A DNA stretch of 30,233 nucleotides from an uncultured Porphyromonadaceae bacterium (GTDB taxonomy: Bacteria; Bacteroidota; Bacteroidia; Bacteroidales; Muribaculaceae). Positions 6,979-16,722 of this stretch are shown in pieces. The notes beneath the pieces are model-generated. The model was given only the letters and a program-made list of their open reading frames with translations. It did not search any database and was not told the DNA's origin. The translations under genes and the position numbers were made by a program. Each line of letters begins with the position of its first letter. Within the stretch, counting starts at the first letter, position 1. The stretch is from positions 1 through 30,233 of the forward strand of contig CALAVE010000020.1 in NCBI GenBank assembly GCA_937892215.1, given 5' to 3'.

Positions 6979-8481
6979 CTATTGTTTCACATACACGGCA
7001 TATCCCTTACCCTCAAGTGAGATGGTGGGAGTTGCGCTCAGAGCCTCAGTGTCAACCTTAGAGGCCACACCTGCGGAAATATCCTTGCTCGAGAGCCACT
7101 TGGCATAATTGCCGGCTGAGACGCCGCTGAGCTTCACATTAACGTCGGATGTACTGAAATTGAGCACAACAAGAACGCGCGAATCGCCGCTCGTCTTGGT
7201 GTATGCAAGCACAAAGGCATTGTCGGTCGTATGGAAGTACGGCTCCACATTATCGGCAAGCGCGGCCTGAGTGTGGCGCAAAGCAGTAAGCGTGCGAACA
7301 GTGTTCTTCATCTTGTTGTCCACACTCGTCCAGTTCACCTTCTCATCGGTGAAATAGTTCAAGGTCTGCGTTGTGCCTATTTCCTGGCCGTTATAGAGCA
7401 GCGGCATACCGTAGATAGTAAACTCAAGCACTGTGAGAGGATGACGGTTGGCACCATAGAGTGTAATAAGATTCTTACCGCCATCGTTGTAACTCACGTC
7501 ATGGTTAGTGAGATAGACCATGCGTCCGAGAGTTGCCGACTTGCTCACATTCACGAAGTTCTCGCACTTGCTACGCAATGTTGTACCTCCATTGGTTCCG
7601 CTCGGTCCAAATCCCGCGAGGTCGTCACCTTGGAATCCCCAAGCATAGTCGTAGTCGAACCCAACGTCCTTAAGTCTGGTCTGACCTTGCACTATATCGG
7701 CCTCACCAAGGAAAGATATATTCTTTCCACTCTTGTACTTCTTAATCAAGGGGATTGCATCCTTCCAATATGATGCCGGAATTGCGTTACTTGAGATGTA
7801 GTCGCAACGATAACCGTCCACATCAGCCTGGTCAATCCAGAATTTGAGGCAATCGTTCATGGCATTGCGCAGGTCGGCATTGCCGTAGTTCAACTGATAC
7901 ACGTCGCCGTAGTTATTCGGGTGAACGAAGTTGCTACCGCTTTTAACGTAATACTCAGGATTAGAACTTACCCATTTAGCGTTAGTAGCCGTGTGGTTAG
8001 GCACCCAGTCGAGCCACACTTCCATGCTAAGGGAGTGAGCCTTGGCGACAAAGTTCTTGAGGTCGGCTACAGTTCCGTAACTTGGATTCACGGCCTTGAA
8101 ATCAGTGGCCGCATAAGGGCTGTTGATGCCACCGCCACGCGGATAGATGGGCATCAGCCACACAATGTCCACGCCCATTGTCCTGAGGTCGCTCAGTTTG
8201 TCCTGAGCAGCCTTGAGCGTACCGGCCGAAGTGAACGCGCCCACGTTCATCTCATAGATAACACGGTTCTTGGCGCTCACCGGACTGGTGTTGTCAATGG
8301 TTATAACCACACTACCCGAGGTGCCGCCGCCTGGAGTCTCACCACCGCCAGGGGTTGGGGTTTCGCCACCATCCGGTGTGGGTGTGGGAGTTGGTGTAGG
8401 CTCGTCACCACCACATGCCGCCATGCCTACGCACATGGCCACAATCATCAGATAATTCAAAAATCTCTTTATCATTTTCAT
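6979..8481 (-). CDS. SusG-like GH13 alpha-amylase lipoprotein
   Basis: This 500-residue protein has a lipoprotein signal ending MAAC (Cys23) followed by GGDE, which resembles a Bacteroidota surface-export signal. A Pro-Thr-Gly linker (28-55) precedes a GH13 (beta/alpha)8 barrel: conserved region I DWVPNH (158-163), nucleophile D227 in GYRCD, acid/base E260 in FLGE, and D328 in NHD. GH13 enzymes hydrolyse alpha-1,4 glucans, and surface SusG starts starch breakdown outside the cell. At 500 residues it is much shorter than classical SusG of about 690, so the inserted CBM58 appears to be absent. It follows susE after a hairpin and has its own promoter. Confidence 0.92.
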   Translation of the reverse strand: MKMIKRFLNYLMIVAMCVGMAACGGDEPTPTPTPTPDGGETPTPGGGETPGGGTSGSVVITIDNTSPVSAKNRVIYEMNVGAFTSAGTLKAAQDKLSDLRTMGVDIVWLMPIYPRGGGINSPYAATDFKAVNPSYGTVADLKNFVAKAHSLSMEVWLDWVPNHTATNAKWVSSNPEYYVKSGSNFVHPNNYGDVYQLNYGNADLRNAMNDCLKFWIDQADVDGYRCDYISSNAIPASYWKDAIPLIKKYKSGKNISFLGEADIVQGQTRLKDVGFDYDYAWGFQGDDLAGFGPSGTNGGTTLRSKCENFVNVSKSATLGRMVYLTNHDVSYNDGGKNLITLYGANRHPLTVLEFTIYGMPLLYNGQEIGTTQTLNYFTDEKVNWTSVDNKMKNTVRTLTALRHTQAALADNVEPYFHTTDNAFVLAYTKTSGDSRVLVVLNFSTSDVNVKLSGVSAGNYAKWLSSKDISAGVASKVDTEALSATPTISLEGKGYAVYVKQ

Positions 8482-8520
8482 TTTGTTTTTTAAGTTCCTT
8501 TCTGCTTTGTGTTCCGGCTA

Positions 8521-8552
8521 CAAATATAATTCACTTTATTCGGAAAACCAAA
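8521..8552 (-). promoter_or_regulatory. promoter of the GH13 gene
   Basis: On the minus strand this is TTTG, exactly 20 nt, then TATATTTG: a full match to the Bacteroidota -33/-7 consensus. The predicted transcription start leaves a leader of about 33 nt. The amylase can therefore be expressed independently of susCDE. Confidence 0.75.
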
Positions 8553-8615
8553 TACTTATAAATTATTAACATCCGGACGGTATAAGCAATAACAATTACT
8601 GTGCATCATTTAATA

Positions 8616-8655
8616 CGTCGGGGCATAGCCACTTCAGATAACTATGCCCACGACG
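8616..8655 (-). terminator. stem-loop after susE
   Basis: CGTCG-GGGCATAG pairs with CTATGCCC-A-CGACG, a 13-bp stem with one bulged A and a 13-nt loop, 23 bp beyond the susE stop. The tail on the minus strand (TATTAAATG) is not U-rich, so it may be a processing or RNA-stability structure that tunes amylase expression relative to susCDE rather than a strict terminator. Confidence 0.5.
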
Positions 8656-8678
8656 CGATGAAGCAGTATTTTTACAAT

Positions 8679-10127
8679 TTAGAACGTTTTCAGAACCTCA
8701 TAACTGTTGTCGGCAGCAATCTTAAGAATCGCATCACTGTTACCCGACAAATCGGGCGACTGGCTACCGGCACCGCTATTGTTCGGAATCACATTGACTG
8801 GAACATTAGCCGTGAAAGTGTAATAATAATAGGTGTTTTGACCAATGGTGAACGGGCCTTGTGCTGCAGCACCGGGCCATCCTCCACACAGCTCTCCCAG
8901 GTCACCCCAAACATAGAACGAGAGGCTACCCCATCCGCTATCGGTGATGTCGGCATACACAGTGAACTGGTCAGGACCGTTGAGCACAGGACCGCCGCTC
9001 ACGGTAAACGTACCGTCGGAGGCAATGCGAACGAATGTATCGTGGTCTAAGTTATAACCCTGCATCAGGTCATACTGCTGGCCGGCTCCGTTATCGTTGA
9101 TAATCCAGTTTGTGGAAGCCGTAGTGGAATAGATGCGTGGCATATCGAATTCGTACCATGTTTCACCATTGATTGTCAGCACCGAAGTGTAGTGAACACC
9201 TGGCCATCCGGCCTCAACGTCACCGCCTCCGGCCCATACGTACATGCTGTAGTCGTTCCAGCCGAGGTCTGATTTGACGAACAACTTGGGAGCGGGGTCT
9301 TCATCAATCTTATAAGCCAATTCGCCGAACTCATCTGTGAACACAGTCACATATACATCGGCCTCACCCATGACGTATCCGCTCATCAGGTCGATTTGCT
9401 GACCACCGTTATTGTTATTGGCAATAAAGTTGAGCTCAACGCCGTAGTATTCGTCACTCAAGGTGAACTCGTAGTAAGTCTTACCGTTCTTGCTGGCGGT
9501 TCCTGTTGAGAGCAAGCCTGGCCAGCCCGGCATTGAGCCGCTTTCAGGCCATGCGTATAGGGCCATGTCGCCCCATCCGGCCTCGTCACACACATAGAAC
9601 TTACCCTTAGCACCTGTCACAGGAGGCACGGTGGTGAGCGTGAAGGGAACTGAAATCACGTTAGAAAGGACACTGACGCTCTCGTTACTGCCGTAAGTGG
9701 CAAGCAGACGGAACTCCATGTCGGCACTTGACGTCTCCTCATAACTGCGCTCCATGCCATAGTTCTGCATCATGATTTTTGCGATATCCTCATAAGCAAG
9801 GGCTATATAGTTCTTGCCCACGGTTGAGCCGAAGGTTACAGGGTTGGCAAAATCATTGCCGGCGAGGTCACCTTGCAGAGCGTACTGGATGCCCTGATAT
9901 TCATAGGAGCCAATGCTGGTGGACTGGCTGTTTCCGTCCATATAGAACTTAGCCGCATCCCAGTTGAAAGTAACGATAGCCGACGTTCCGTCGATACCCG
10001 TGCTGGCCAGTTCGTTAAGTTCAGGCGCGACCAAACGCTTCAGTTGCGGCATATCGTCGGGGGAGCACGATGTCATGCCCATCAGGGCGGCAATCGTCAA
10101 TATCAGTAATATATTTAATTTCTTCAT
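8679..10127 (-). CDS. susE: SusE/SusF-like outer-membrane starch-binding lipoprotein
   Basis: The 482-residue product has a lipoprotein signal ending MTSC (Cys20) followed by SPDD. After an N-terminal SusE-type domain it carries three tandem carbohydrate-binding modules of about 85-95 residues, each with an aromatic strand (YAWPES, YVWAGG, YVWGDL), a GWPG turn and an N-rich strand before a DL(M/S) motif. These aromatic sites hold alpha-glucans at the cell surface. SusE and SusF are not enzymes. It starts 25 bp after susD. The three-module layout is intermediate between SusE and SusF. Confidence 0.88.
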   Translation of the reverse strand: MKKLNILLILTIAALMGMTSCSPDDMPQLKRLVAPELNELASTGIDGTSAIVTFNWDAAKFYMDGNSQSTSIGSYEYQGIQYALQGDLAGNDFANPVTFGSTVGKNYIALAYEDIAKIMMQNYGMERSYEETSSADMEFRLLATYGSNESVSVLSNVISVPFTLTTVPPVTGAKGKFYVCDEAGWGDMALYAWPESGSMPGWPGLLSTGTASKNGKTYYEFTLSDEYYGVELNFIANNNNGGQQIDLMSGYVMGEADVYVTVFTDEFGELAYKIDEDPAPKLFVKSDLGWNDYSMYVWAGGGDVEAGWPGVHYTSVLTINGETWYEFDMPRIYSTTASTNWIINDNGAGQQYDLMQGYNLDHDTFVRIASDGTFTVSGGPVLNGPDQFTVYADITDSGWGSLSFYVWGDLGELCGGWPGAAAQGPFTIGQNTYYYYTFTANVPVNVIPNNSGAGSQSPDLSGNSDAILKIAADNSYEVLKTF

Positions 10128-10152
10128 TTTTCAGTAGTTTTAGAAGTGAAAA

Positions 10153-11736
10153 TTAGTAGCCTTCATTTTGCTGCAGGTTGCTGTTCGCCGAGCGGTCGGT
10201 TGACGGCAACGGGAAGAGCAAATACTTGCTGTCGATACGCTGGGTTCCGGCAAACGCGCCATTCTTCCACGACCACACTTTGTTGTCAACGAAACGGTCA
10301 AAACGAATCAGGTCGGTGCGACGGTGTCCCTCCCAGTAGAGTTCGCGCGCGCGCTCATCGAGCAACAGGTCAAGCGTAAGTTCGCTGAGCGATGAGATGT
10401 TGTGGGATGTGTTCCCATACGCACGCTCCTGTACTTTGTTGTAATAGGATATTGCATTGGTTGACGTAGCATTACCGGCTCCGCGCAGAGCGCACTCCAC
10501 ATAGAGCAAGTAGGCATCGGCGAGGCGATAGAACGGGAAGTCGGTATCGGGGAATGTGTTGTCTTTTCCTTTGCCTCCGTCACGGGTAAGGTTAGTGTAC
10601 TTCACCACCGAATACCCCTGCTTAAAGTCGTTCCATGCCTGTATTTCCTGCGTACGATTGTCGGTGAAGAATAGGGCGCGGCTGTCACCCTCCTCAAAGA
10701 GTTGGCTCAGGTCGTGCGGCGCACGGATTCCGCTCCAGTACTGCGGCAGACCATAGTTGTCGCCAGGTGCCATATCATCACCATAAGCACCGGCAGTGAG
10801 ATACGTGGTGCCTCCATAAGACTGCGCGTACACACCATCGTAGATGATGGGGAAAATCATCTCCGGCGAGAGGTCGTTATCAGCCTGGAAATTATACTTG
10901 TAGGTAGGTTCCAGTGAATAACCTCCATTGTCTATGATGTCGGCGAGACAAGTAGCCGCATCGCTGTAGTGATTGCCTTGTCCGAAGACCTCGGCGTTCA
11001 TATACAGGTTAGCAAGCATCATCTGAGCCACATATCGGTTCACCTTGCCATAATTGGCCGCGTTCTTGGCCGGCAGAACGCTCATAACGTCTTTCAACTC
11101 ATTCTCAATCCACGGGAAGAGGAAGTCGCGGCCGCGCTGCTCGGGCAGATATGCTCCGATGCCCGATGCCTCATCAGTGAAAGGTACGTTGGCATAGAAA
11201 TTCATCAGCTGGTAGTAAGCGAATGCCCTCAAAGCCCTCACTTCAGCACGATTTTCATGAGCGGCTGCGATTTGTGTTTCGTCAAGTCCACGCGACTGCA
11301 GTTTATCGTCGGTGGTCTGAATGAGGAACTCGTTGCAGAAAGCGTTAATCAGGCACAAACGGTCGTAGTTGAGCATGATGAAACGGTTGGTCGGGGTCCA
11401 CTGCACAAAATTAAGTCCGTTCAAGCCCTCGTCGCTCCATGCCACCAGGGCTTCGTCGGTGGGAAGCTCCTCCAGATTCCAGAACGAGCGCGTGAAAGTG
11501 GCCTCTCCCTGGTCGGCGCCCACGATATCGCCCGATGCAGGGCCATCGCTGCCCGGAATAGCAAATGCCGAATAGATTTTAGCCGTGAACAGTTCATAGG
11601 CTGCGGGGTCGTTCCATGCTGCATCAGGCAGTATGGTGGTGGGAGTCAGCGGTTCGGTATTCAGGTCGTTGACACACGACGTGAGTGCTAACATGATGAA
11701 TCCGGCCCCGAATAGTATTTTATTTAATTTCTTCAT
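10153..11736 (-). CDS. susD: SusD/RagB-family glycan-binding lipoprotein
   Basis: This 527-residue SusD-like protein has a lipoprotein signal ending LTSC (Cys21). Family landmarks are AEVRALRAFAYYQLMNFYANVPF (TPR-like helix), the DFPFYRLADAYLLYVECALRGAG segment, and the C-terminal LLDERARELYWEGHRRTDLIRFDRF block. SusD caps the SusC channel and binds the glycan for import. It is 30 bp downstream of susC and 25 bp upstream of susE. The neighbouring GH13 enzyme points to an alpha-glucan. Confidence 0.95.
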   Translation of the reverse strand: MKKLNKILFGAGFIMLALTSCVNDLNTEPLTPTTILPDAAWNDPAAYELFTAKIYSAFAIPGSDGPASGDIVGADQGEATFTRSFWNLEELPTDEALVAWSDEGLNGLNFVQWTPTNRFIMLNYDRLCLINAFCNEFLIQTTDDKLQSRGLDETQIAAAHENRAEVRALRAFAYYQLMNFYANVPFTDEASGIGAYLPEQRGRDFLFPWIENELKDVMSVLPAKNAANYGKVNRYVAQMMLANLYMNAEVFGQGNHYSDAATCLADIIDNGGYSLEPTYKYNFQADNDLSPEMIFPIIYDGVYAQSYGGTTYLTAGAYGDDMAPGDNYGLPQYWSGIRAPHDLSQLFEEGDSRALFFTDNRTQEIQAWNDFKQGYSVVKYTNLTRDGGKGKDNTFPDTDFPFYRLADAYLLYVECALRGAGNATSTNAISYYNKVQERAYGNTSHNISSLSELTLDLLLDERARELYWEGHRRTDLIRFDRFVDNKVWSWKNGAFAGTQRIDSKYLLFPLPSTDRSANSNLQQNEGY

Positions 11737-11766
11737 TTCTTCAGATGTTATAATGTAAAACTCTAA

Positions 11767-14700
11767 TTAGAAGTTAAGCGACAGACCCAGCATGTAAGTG
11801 ATGGGGCGAGGATAGAAGTTATCGTCGAAACCGCCGCTGATTTCGGGGTCAAGACCTTTGTACTTGGTGAACACGAATGGGTTCTGCACGGTGGCATAAA
11901 CACGTCCGCCCAGACGCGACGAGAATATATTCTCGAACGAGTAGCCCACGGTGATGTTGTCGATGCGGAAAAACGAACCGTTCTGCACGTAGTAGTCACT
12001 AAGCACCTTTGAAGTCTGCCAGTTGGTGTCGAACGCGTACTGGGTACGGTTGCTCAGGAAAGCGTTTGCAAAGAGACGCGCGCGCGAAAGTTCGGCGGAG
12101 TTGCTTGCCACTGAGTTATAGATCCAGTTACCCACGTTTCCGTGTCCGGCCACTGAGAAGTCCCAGTTCTTGTACTGCAGTTTGGTGCTTAATCCGTAAG
12201 TCACCTTCGGGTCGGCGTTGTGGTAGAAGTAGAGGTCATTCTCGTCCACAATACCGTCGTCGTTGCGGTCAACGAATACACCTTCGAGCGGTTTACCGTT
12301 CTCATCGTACACCTGCTCGTAAACATAGAACATACCGGCCGGGTGTCCCACTGCGTGAGCCTTTAACTGGAATGAGCCGTCGCCACTGCTTGTGCGGCCG
12401 AAACGGCGGATCTCGGTATTGTTGTCACCGTTGGTAAGCTCTATTATGCGGTTCTTGTTCCACGCGAGGTTGGTATTGATTTCCCATGTAACATCATTGT
12501 TGCGGATAGGAACAAAGTTCATCGTCAATTCCACACCGGTGTTGGTGAGAGAACCGATGTTAGCCACCACATACTCAGCGAAGTTCACGCCTGCCGGGAC
12601 CTTGGCCTCTGCATTGATAAGGTCGGTGGTCTTGCGGTGATAGAAGTCGATGGCACCATTGATGCGATTGTTCAGGAAGCCGAAATCAACGCCCACGTTC
12701 CACGTGGTGGTAGTTTCCCACTTTAGGCTCTCGTTATAGGCGTTGGGCTTTAGCAGGCGGCTCCACTCACCTCCACGGTAGTAGCTTGCGGCATTGTTGA
12801 TGCTATAACTGTAGGAGCCCAGATAAGGATAGTCACCCTGATTGATGTCCTGCTGTCCGGTCTTACCCCAGCCAAGACGCAACTTGAGGTTGCTCAGAGT
12901 GGTCTGGTCTTTCATAAAACTCTCTTCGGTGATGCGCCATGCGAGAGCCAACGAGGGGAACAAGCCCCAGCGGTGCTTCTTGGCGAAGCGCGACGAGCCG
13001 TCGTCACGAAGAGTGAATGTGGCGAGGTAACGCTCGTCGTAGTTATAGTTGGCACGGCCGAAGAATGAGACGATGTAGTGCTCGGTTTTGCCTTCGCCTT
13101 GCCCTATCGATGTCTCCTTGGGAACAAGGTTGCCGTCAACGTCACGCTCGAACTGCCCGATTGTGTACCAGTCGTTACGTACGAAATAGTGCTGCCACGA
13201 ATAACCGGCCATCACGTCGAAGTGGCTCTTGATGCTTGCCAGATCCTTTGCATAAGTGGCATAGATATCGAGCTGCTTGTTAGTGCGGTGGTTAGTCCAC
13301 TCATTGCTGTAACCGAGGTTGGTGGCGTGAGTGGGTGCGTCGTAAGGAGCAGTGGTGGTTCCCTTGCTGTTCGACGCGTCGATTGAGAAGTTGATATTAG
13401 CCTTGAGGCCGGGTACGTAGAACGCGTTATACTCAACCTGAGCGCTTCCTATGAAGTTCCACACCTTAGCCTGGTCGTCCCAGCACTCCAAGATGGATAC
13501 GGGGTTCTTGGTGGCCACGTTGATTAGGTTGCCGTCATCGCCCACCCATGACCAGTAGCCGTGATAGGGGCTATCGGGGTCATAAACCGGCTTGGTCGGG
13601 TCCATGAAGATTGCTGCGCCCACGGCGCCGCCGTTAGCAAAGTTGCTCTTGATGTTCATGAGCTTACCGTTGAGATTCAGTTTCAGGTGCTCGTTGAAGA
13701 ACGAAGGCGACAGAGCGAGGCTACCTGTGAAACGGCGCATGTGGTCGGTTTTGAGGATACCCCTGTTGTCGGTGTATCCCACCGATGCGCGGAATGGCAT
13801 GAAACTGCCGATAGAGCCGTAAGCACTCACATTGTGCTCAGTGCTGATGGCTGTTCGGAATATTTCCTTCTGCCAGTCGGTATTGGCGTTGCTCACGCTT
13901 TCCCATTCTCCGGTTTCGGGGTTCATGGCCAGACCCAGTTTGCGATACACCTCGTCCTGGTTGCTCGCGCCCTCAAACGTGTTCTTGATAAGGTTCTGAA
14001 ATTCGTTGCCGTCGAGTACCTTGATTTTCTTCTTAATCTGGCTGAACGACACATTCCCGTCGTAAGCGATTTTTACGCGTCCGGCTTTACCCTTCTTGGT
14101 GGTGATAATAATTACACCGTTAGAAGCGCGGCTACCGTAGATAGCGGTTGCGCTGGCATCCTTGAGCACAGTGAAACTCTCAATGTCGTTCGGGTCGATA
14201 GTGCTGAGCATATTGCCCACACCGCCAATGCCGGAGTTGTCCAGATACACACCGTCGAGAATGATAAGTGGGTCGTTGCTTGCCGACAGTGACGAGCCGC
14301 CACGGATGCGGATGCTGGAACCGCCGGTGGCGCTACCACCACCGCTGGTTACAGTAACACCGGCAATTTTACCCACGAGCATATCGTCGGCTGTGGATGC
14401 AACGCCCTTCATTTTCGGGTCGGCCTCAAGAGTGGCCAGCGAGCCGGTGGCGTCTTTCTTCCTCACCGAGCCGTAACCGATTACAACCACTTCATTTAAC
14501 ATTTCAGAGTCATCAACCAATGTGATAACCATGCCATCGGCAGCTGCAACTTCCTGAGCGACATAGCCGATGTAACTCACTTCGAGCATAGTGCCAGGGG
14601 CACACTGCAGCTCAAACTTACCATCGAAATCGGTTACGGTTCCCACAGTGCCACCTTTTACCTTGATGCTGGCACCGGGTAATCCTTCACCCGACGAATC

Positions 14701-14811
14701 GATGACGCTTCCGCTAATCTTTGCTGTCCCTTGCGCCAGAGCGTTAGCAACGCCCGTCAGCACCAAGCCGCAAATCATAACTACGCGAATGATTTTTACG
14801 AAAACTTTCAT
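11767..14811 (-). CDS. susC: SusC/RagA-family TonB-dependent transporter
   Basis: The 1014-residue protein begins with a signal peptide (MKVFVKIIRVVMICGLVLTG, cleaved near ALAQG). A carboxypeptidase-regulatory-like domain follows (AKISGSVIDSSGEGLPGASIKVKGG), then the plug (VVIGYGSVRKKDATGSL, SIRIRGGSSLSASNDPLIILDGV, ATAIYGSRASNGVIIITTKKG) and a large beta-barrel ending LGLSLNF. It imports oligosaccharides across the outer membrane using TonB energy, together with SusD. It heads the susCDE transcript and is divergent from an AraC gene. At about 1,010 residues it is a normal length. Confidence 0.96.
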   Translation of the reverse strand: MKVFVKIIRVVMICGLVLTGVANALAQGTAKISGSVIDSSGEGLPGASIKVKGGTVGTVTDFDGKFELQCAPGTMLEVSYIGYVAQEVAAADGMVITLVDDSEMLNEVVVIGYGSVRKKDATGSLATLEADPKMKGVASTADDMLVGKIAGVTVTSGGGSATGGSSIRIRGGSSLSASNDPLIILDGVYLDNSGIGGVGNMLSTIDPNDIESFTVLKDASATAIYGSRASNGVIIITTKKGKAGRVKIAYDGNVSFSQIKKKIKVLDGNEFQNLIKNTFEGASNQDEVYRKLGLAMNPETGEWESVSNANTDWQKEIFRTAISTEHNVSAYGSIGSFMPFRASVGYTDNRGILKTDHMRRFTGSLALSPSFFNEHLKLNLNGKLMNIKSNFANGGAVGAAIFMDPTKPVYDPDSPYHGYWSWVGDDGNLINVATKNPVSILECWDDQAKVWNFIGSAQVEYNAFYVPGLKANINFSIDASNSKGTTTAPYDAPTHATNLGYSNEWTNHRTNKQLDIYATYAKDLASIKSHFDVMAGYSWQHYFVRNDWYTIGQFERDVDGNLVPKETSIGQGEGKTEHYIVSFFGRANYNYDERYLATFTLRDDGSSRFAKKHRWGLFPSLALAWRITEESFMKDQTTLSNLKLRLGWGKTGQQDINQGDYPYLGSYSYSINNAASYYRGGEWSRLLKPNAYNESLKWETTTTWNVGVDFGFLNNRINGAIDFYHRKTTDLINAEAKVPAGVNFAEYVVANIGSLTNTGVELTMNFVPIRNNDVTWEINTNLAWNKNRIIELTNGDNNTEIRRFGRTSSGDGSFQLKAHAVGHPAGMFYVYEQVYDENGKPLEGVFVDRNDDGIVDENDLYFYHNADPKVTYGLSTKLQYKNWDFSVAGHGNVGNWIYNSVASNSAELSRARLFANAFLSNRTQYAFDTNWQTSKVLSDYYVQNGSFFRIDNITVGYSFENIFSSRLGGRVYATVQNPFVFTKYKGLDPEISGGFDDNFYPRPITYMLGLSLNF

Positions 14812-14841
14812 CTTATAGTTTTTAAGTTAAACAAAATTTAG

Positions 14842-14860
14842 TAAATTTGGCACAAATTTA
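14842..14860. promoter_or_regulatory. palindrome carrying opposed -7 boxes between susC and araC
   Basis: TAAATTTG-GCA-CAAATTTA is a perfect inverted repeat with 8-nt arms. Each arm is an exact TAnnTTTG box, one for the susC strand and one for the araC strand. They face each other, so the two promoters would overlap and exclude one another. No clear -33 TTTG lies at the proper distance on either side. It may also be the binding site of the AraC regulator. Confidence 0.5.
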
Positions 14861-14915
14861 CAACAAAGCTAATGATCTTCAATTATCATTTTAACGATAT
14901 TAATGTTCTAATCCA

Positions 14916-15776
14916 ATGGAAAAAACAAAGCAAATTAAAGATTTGAGTATAGGGTTCATCAAAGACAACAGCAATAAGCCAAAAGACTACTACGTTGACG
15001 AGCACATATTCATTGCCAAGAGCGCCCGTGAGTTCGGTTTTAAGCACCTACGTCTGCAGCAGCCCTATCGTGTGGCTGAAGGGCGCATCCTGCTGGTGAC
15101 TTCCGGCACGGCTCGAATTGCAATAAACTTGGAAGAGTTTACACTTGAGAAGCAAAGCGTGCTGGTCCTGGTGCAGGATGGCATCTTTGAAATCCTTGAA
15201 ATAAGCGATGATTTCGACACTCAGGCATTCACCTTCATGAATCTGCCCATCTTCACTTCGCTCGACCATCAGTTTGTGACCACCCTCTCAGATGACGAAT
15301 GGAGCCTCGCCAACGAGTACTTCAATCTTCTGTGGCACGAAGTGAATAGGCAGCCTATTCTTGTGGAAGCGATTGTTCACATACAGACCGCAATCCTCCT
15401 TGAATTAAAGCGAATTACCGCAAATCATGACAACATACAGAATAAGTCGGATATTCGCCCCGAGGCTCACTTGCACCACTTTTTGGAATTAGTGAATCAG
15501 TATGGCCTTAAGGAACGTAAAATAGAGTTTTATGCCGACAAAATGTGCGTCACGCCTAATCATCTGGGAGCTATCATCAAGCAAGCAAGTGGACTTACCA
15601 TCATGCAATGGCTCAACCGCCACGCGGTCCAGAAAGCAAAAGTGCTGCTACACTACAGCGACAATCCCGTGTGGCAGATAGCCGAGCAGATGAACTTTGC
15701 AAATCCATCGTTCTTCTCGCAGTTCTTCAAGCGTGAGACCGGCCTCACCCCTAACGAGTACCGTCAGTTAAAGTGA
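14916..15776 (+). CDS. AraC-family regulator of the glucan locus
   Basis: This 286-residue protein has an N-terminal cupin-like region (RVAEGRILLVTSGTARIAINLEEF) and a C-terminal AraC DNA-binding domain: FYADKMCVTPNHLGAIIKQASGL and VWQIAEQMNFANPSFFSQFFKRETGLTPNEYRQLK. It is divergent from susC, with only 104 bp between the starts, so it probably controls the susC operon in place of the membrane regulator SusR used by the classical starch locus. It is followed by an alpha/beta hydrolase gene after 3 bp. Confidence 0.88.
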   Translation: MEKTKQIKDLSIGFIKDNSNKPKDYYVDEHIFIAKSAREFGFKHLRLQQPYRVAEGRILLVTSGTARIAINLEEFTLEKQSVLVLVQDGIFEILEISDDFDTQAFTFMNLPIFTSLDHQFVTTLSDDEWSLANEYFNLLWHEVNRQPILVEAIVHIQTAILLELKRITANHDNIQNKSDIRPEAHLHHFLELVNQYGLKERKIEFYADKMCVTPNHLGAIIKQASGLTIMQWLNRHAVQKAKVLLHYSDNPVWQIAEQMNFANPSFFSQFFKRETGLTPNEYRQLK

Positions 15777-15779
15777 CCC

Positions 15780-16700
15780 ATGAGAAAACTGCTTATTGCC
15801 ATAGCCATCACCGCGGCAACTGTCATATCAGTGCTGTCCGCCTCGAGTTTCTTTATGCTCGATTACGCACTGGCACCACAACCGGGCCGAGCCAACGTGG
15901 ATTCGTGCTACAGCGCCCTCTACGAGCGCTACCCCGATATGCGGCCGTGGGTCGATAGCCTGCACAGAGCGCAAGCTCTGCGCGATACGTTCGTTACCAT
16001 GCCCTCCGGCGAGCGTCACCACGCGCTGTACGTGCCAAACGGCAGCCGCCGCACCGCGTTGGTGCTCCACGGATGGCGCAACGAGTCGGTTCACTTCCTG
16101 TTCCTCGCGCGCCTCTACGACCGGATGGGATTCAACGTGGTGGTGCCCGACTTGCATGCCCACGGTCTGAGCGACGGTGAGGCCATCGGCATGGGGTGGC
16201 TCGACCGCCTGGACGTGCTACACTGGATGAACGTGTTCCGGACCGACAGCATGGTGCTGCACGGCGTGTCGATGGGTGCTGCCACCGCCATGATGGTATC
16301 GGGCGAACAGATGCCGGCCGGAGTGAAGGATGTGCGTTTTGTGGCCGACTGCGGCTACACCAGCGCTTGGGATGAATTCGCTGAGCAGTTGCGTGAGCAA
16401 TTCGGGCTACCGGCGTTTCCCCTGCTTCACTGCACCAGCGCACTGTGCAGGGTGCGTTACGGCTGGGATTTTCGCGAAGCATCGGCGCTCAAGCAGGTGA
16501 AGCGATGCCGCTGGCCCATGCTACTAATCCACGGCGACAGCGACCTCTTCGTGCCCACGGCCATGGTTCACCGCCTCTACGCAGCCAAGCCGCAGCCCAA
16601 GCGACTGTGGATTGCACCCGACACCGACCACGCCCACTCCTACCTGAACCACCCCAACGAATACACCGCCCGCCTGAGCGACTTCCTCTCCACACCGTGA
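15780..16700 (+). CDS. alpha/beta hydrolase with N-terminal membrane anchor
   Basis: The 306-residue protein starts with a hydrophobic segment (residues 3-28), an uncleaved anchor or signal peptide. A serine-hydrolase fold follows: LHGWRNE as oxyanion loop, GVSMG as nucleophile elbow, HGDSDLFVP with the acidic residue, and a late DHAHSY histidine. It resembles the BAAT/YqkD-like lipase or esterase group. It follows the AraC gene after 3 bp and converges on the WYL gene with 22 bp between stops. By eye the gene looks richer in G+C than its neighbours, which may reflect recent acquisition. The substrate is unknown. Confidence 0.85.
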   Translation: MRKLLIAIAITAATVISVLSASSFFMLDYALAPQPGRANVDSCYSALYERYPDMRPWVDSLHRAQALRDTFVTMPSGERHHALYVPNGSRRTALVLHGWRNESVHFLFLARLYDRMGFNVVVPDLHAHGLSDGEAIGMGWLDRLDVLHWMNVFRTDSMVLHGVSMGAATAMMVSGEQMPAGVKDVRFVADCGYTSAWDEFAEQLREQFGLPAFPLLHCTSALCRVRYGWDFREASALKQVKRCRWPMLLIHGDSDLFVPTAMVHRLYAAKPQPKRLWIAPDTDHAHSYLNHPNEYTARLSDFLSTP

Positions 16701-16722
16701 GGGAATGGACGGCTAACAGACT

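Noticed and set aside
7571..7578. CTACGCAA half-site of the operator within the GH13 gene
   Set aside because: It lies in coding sequence, has no matching second half and no -7 box at the right distance, so it is probably chance.
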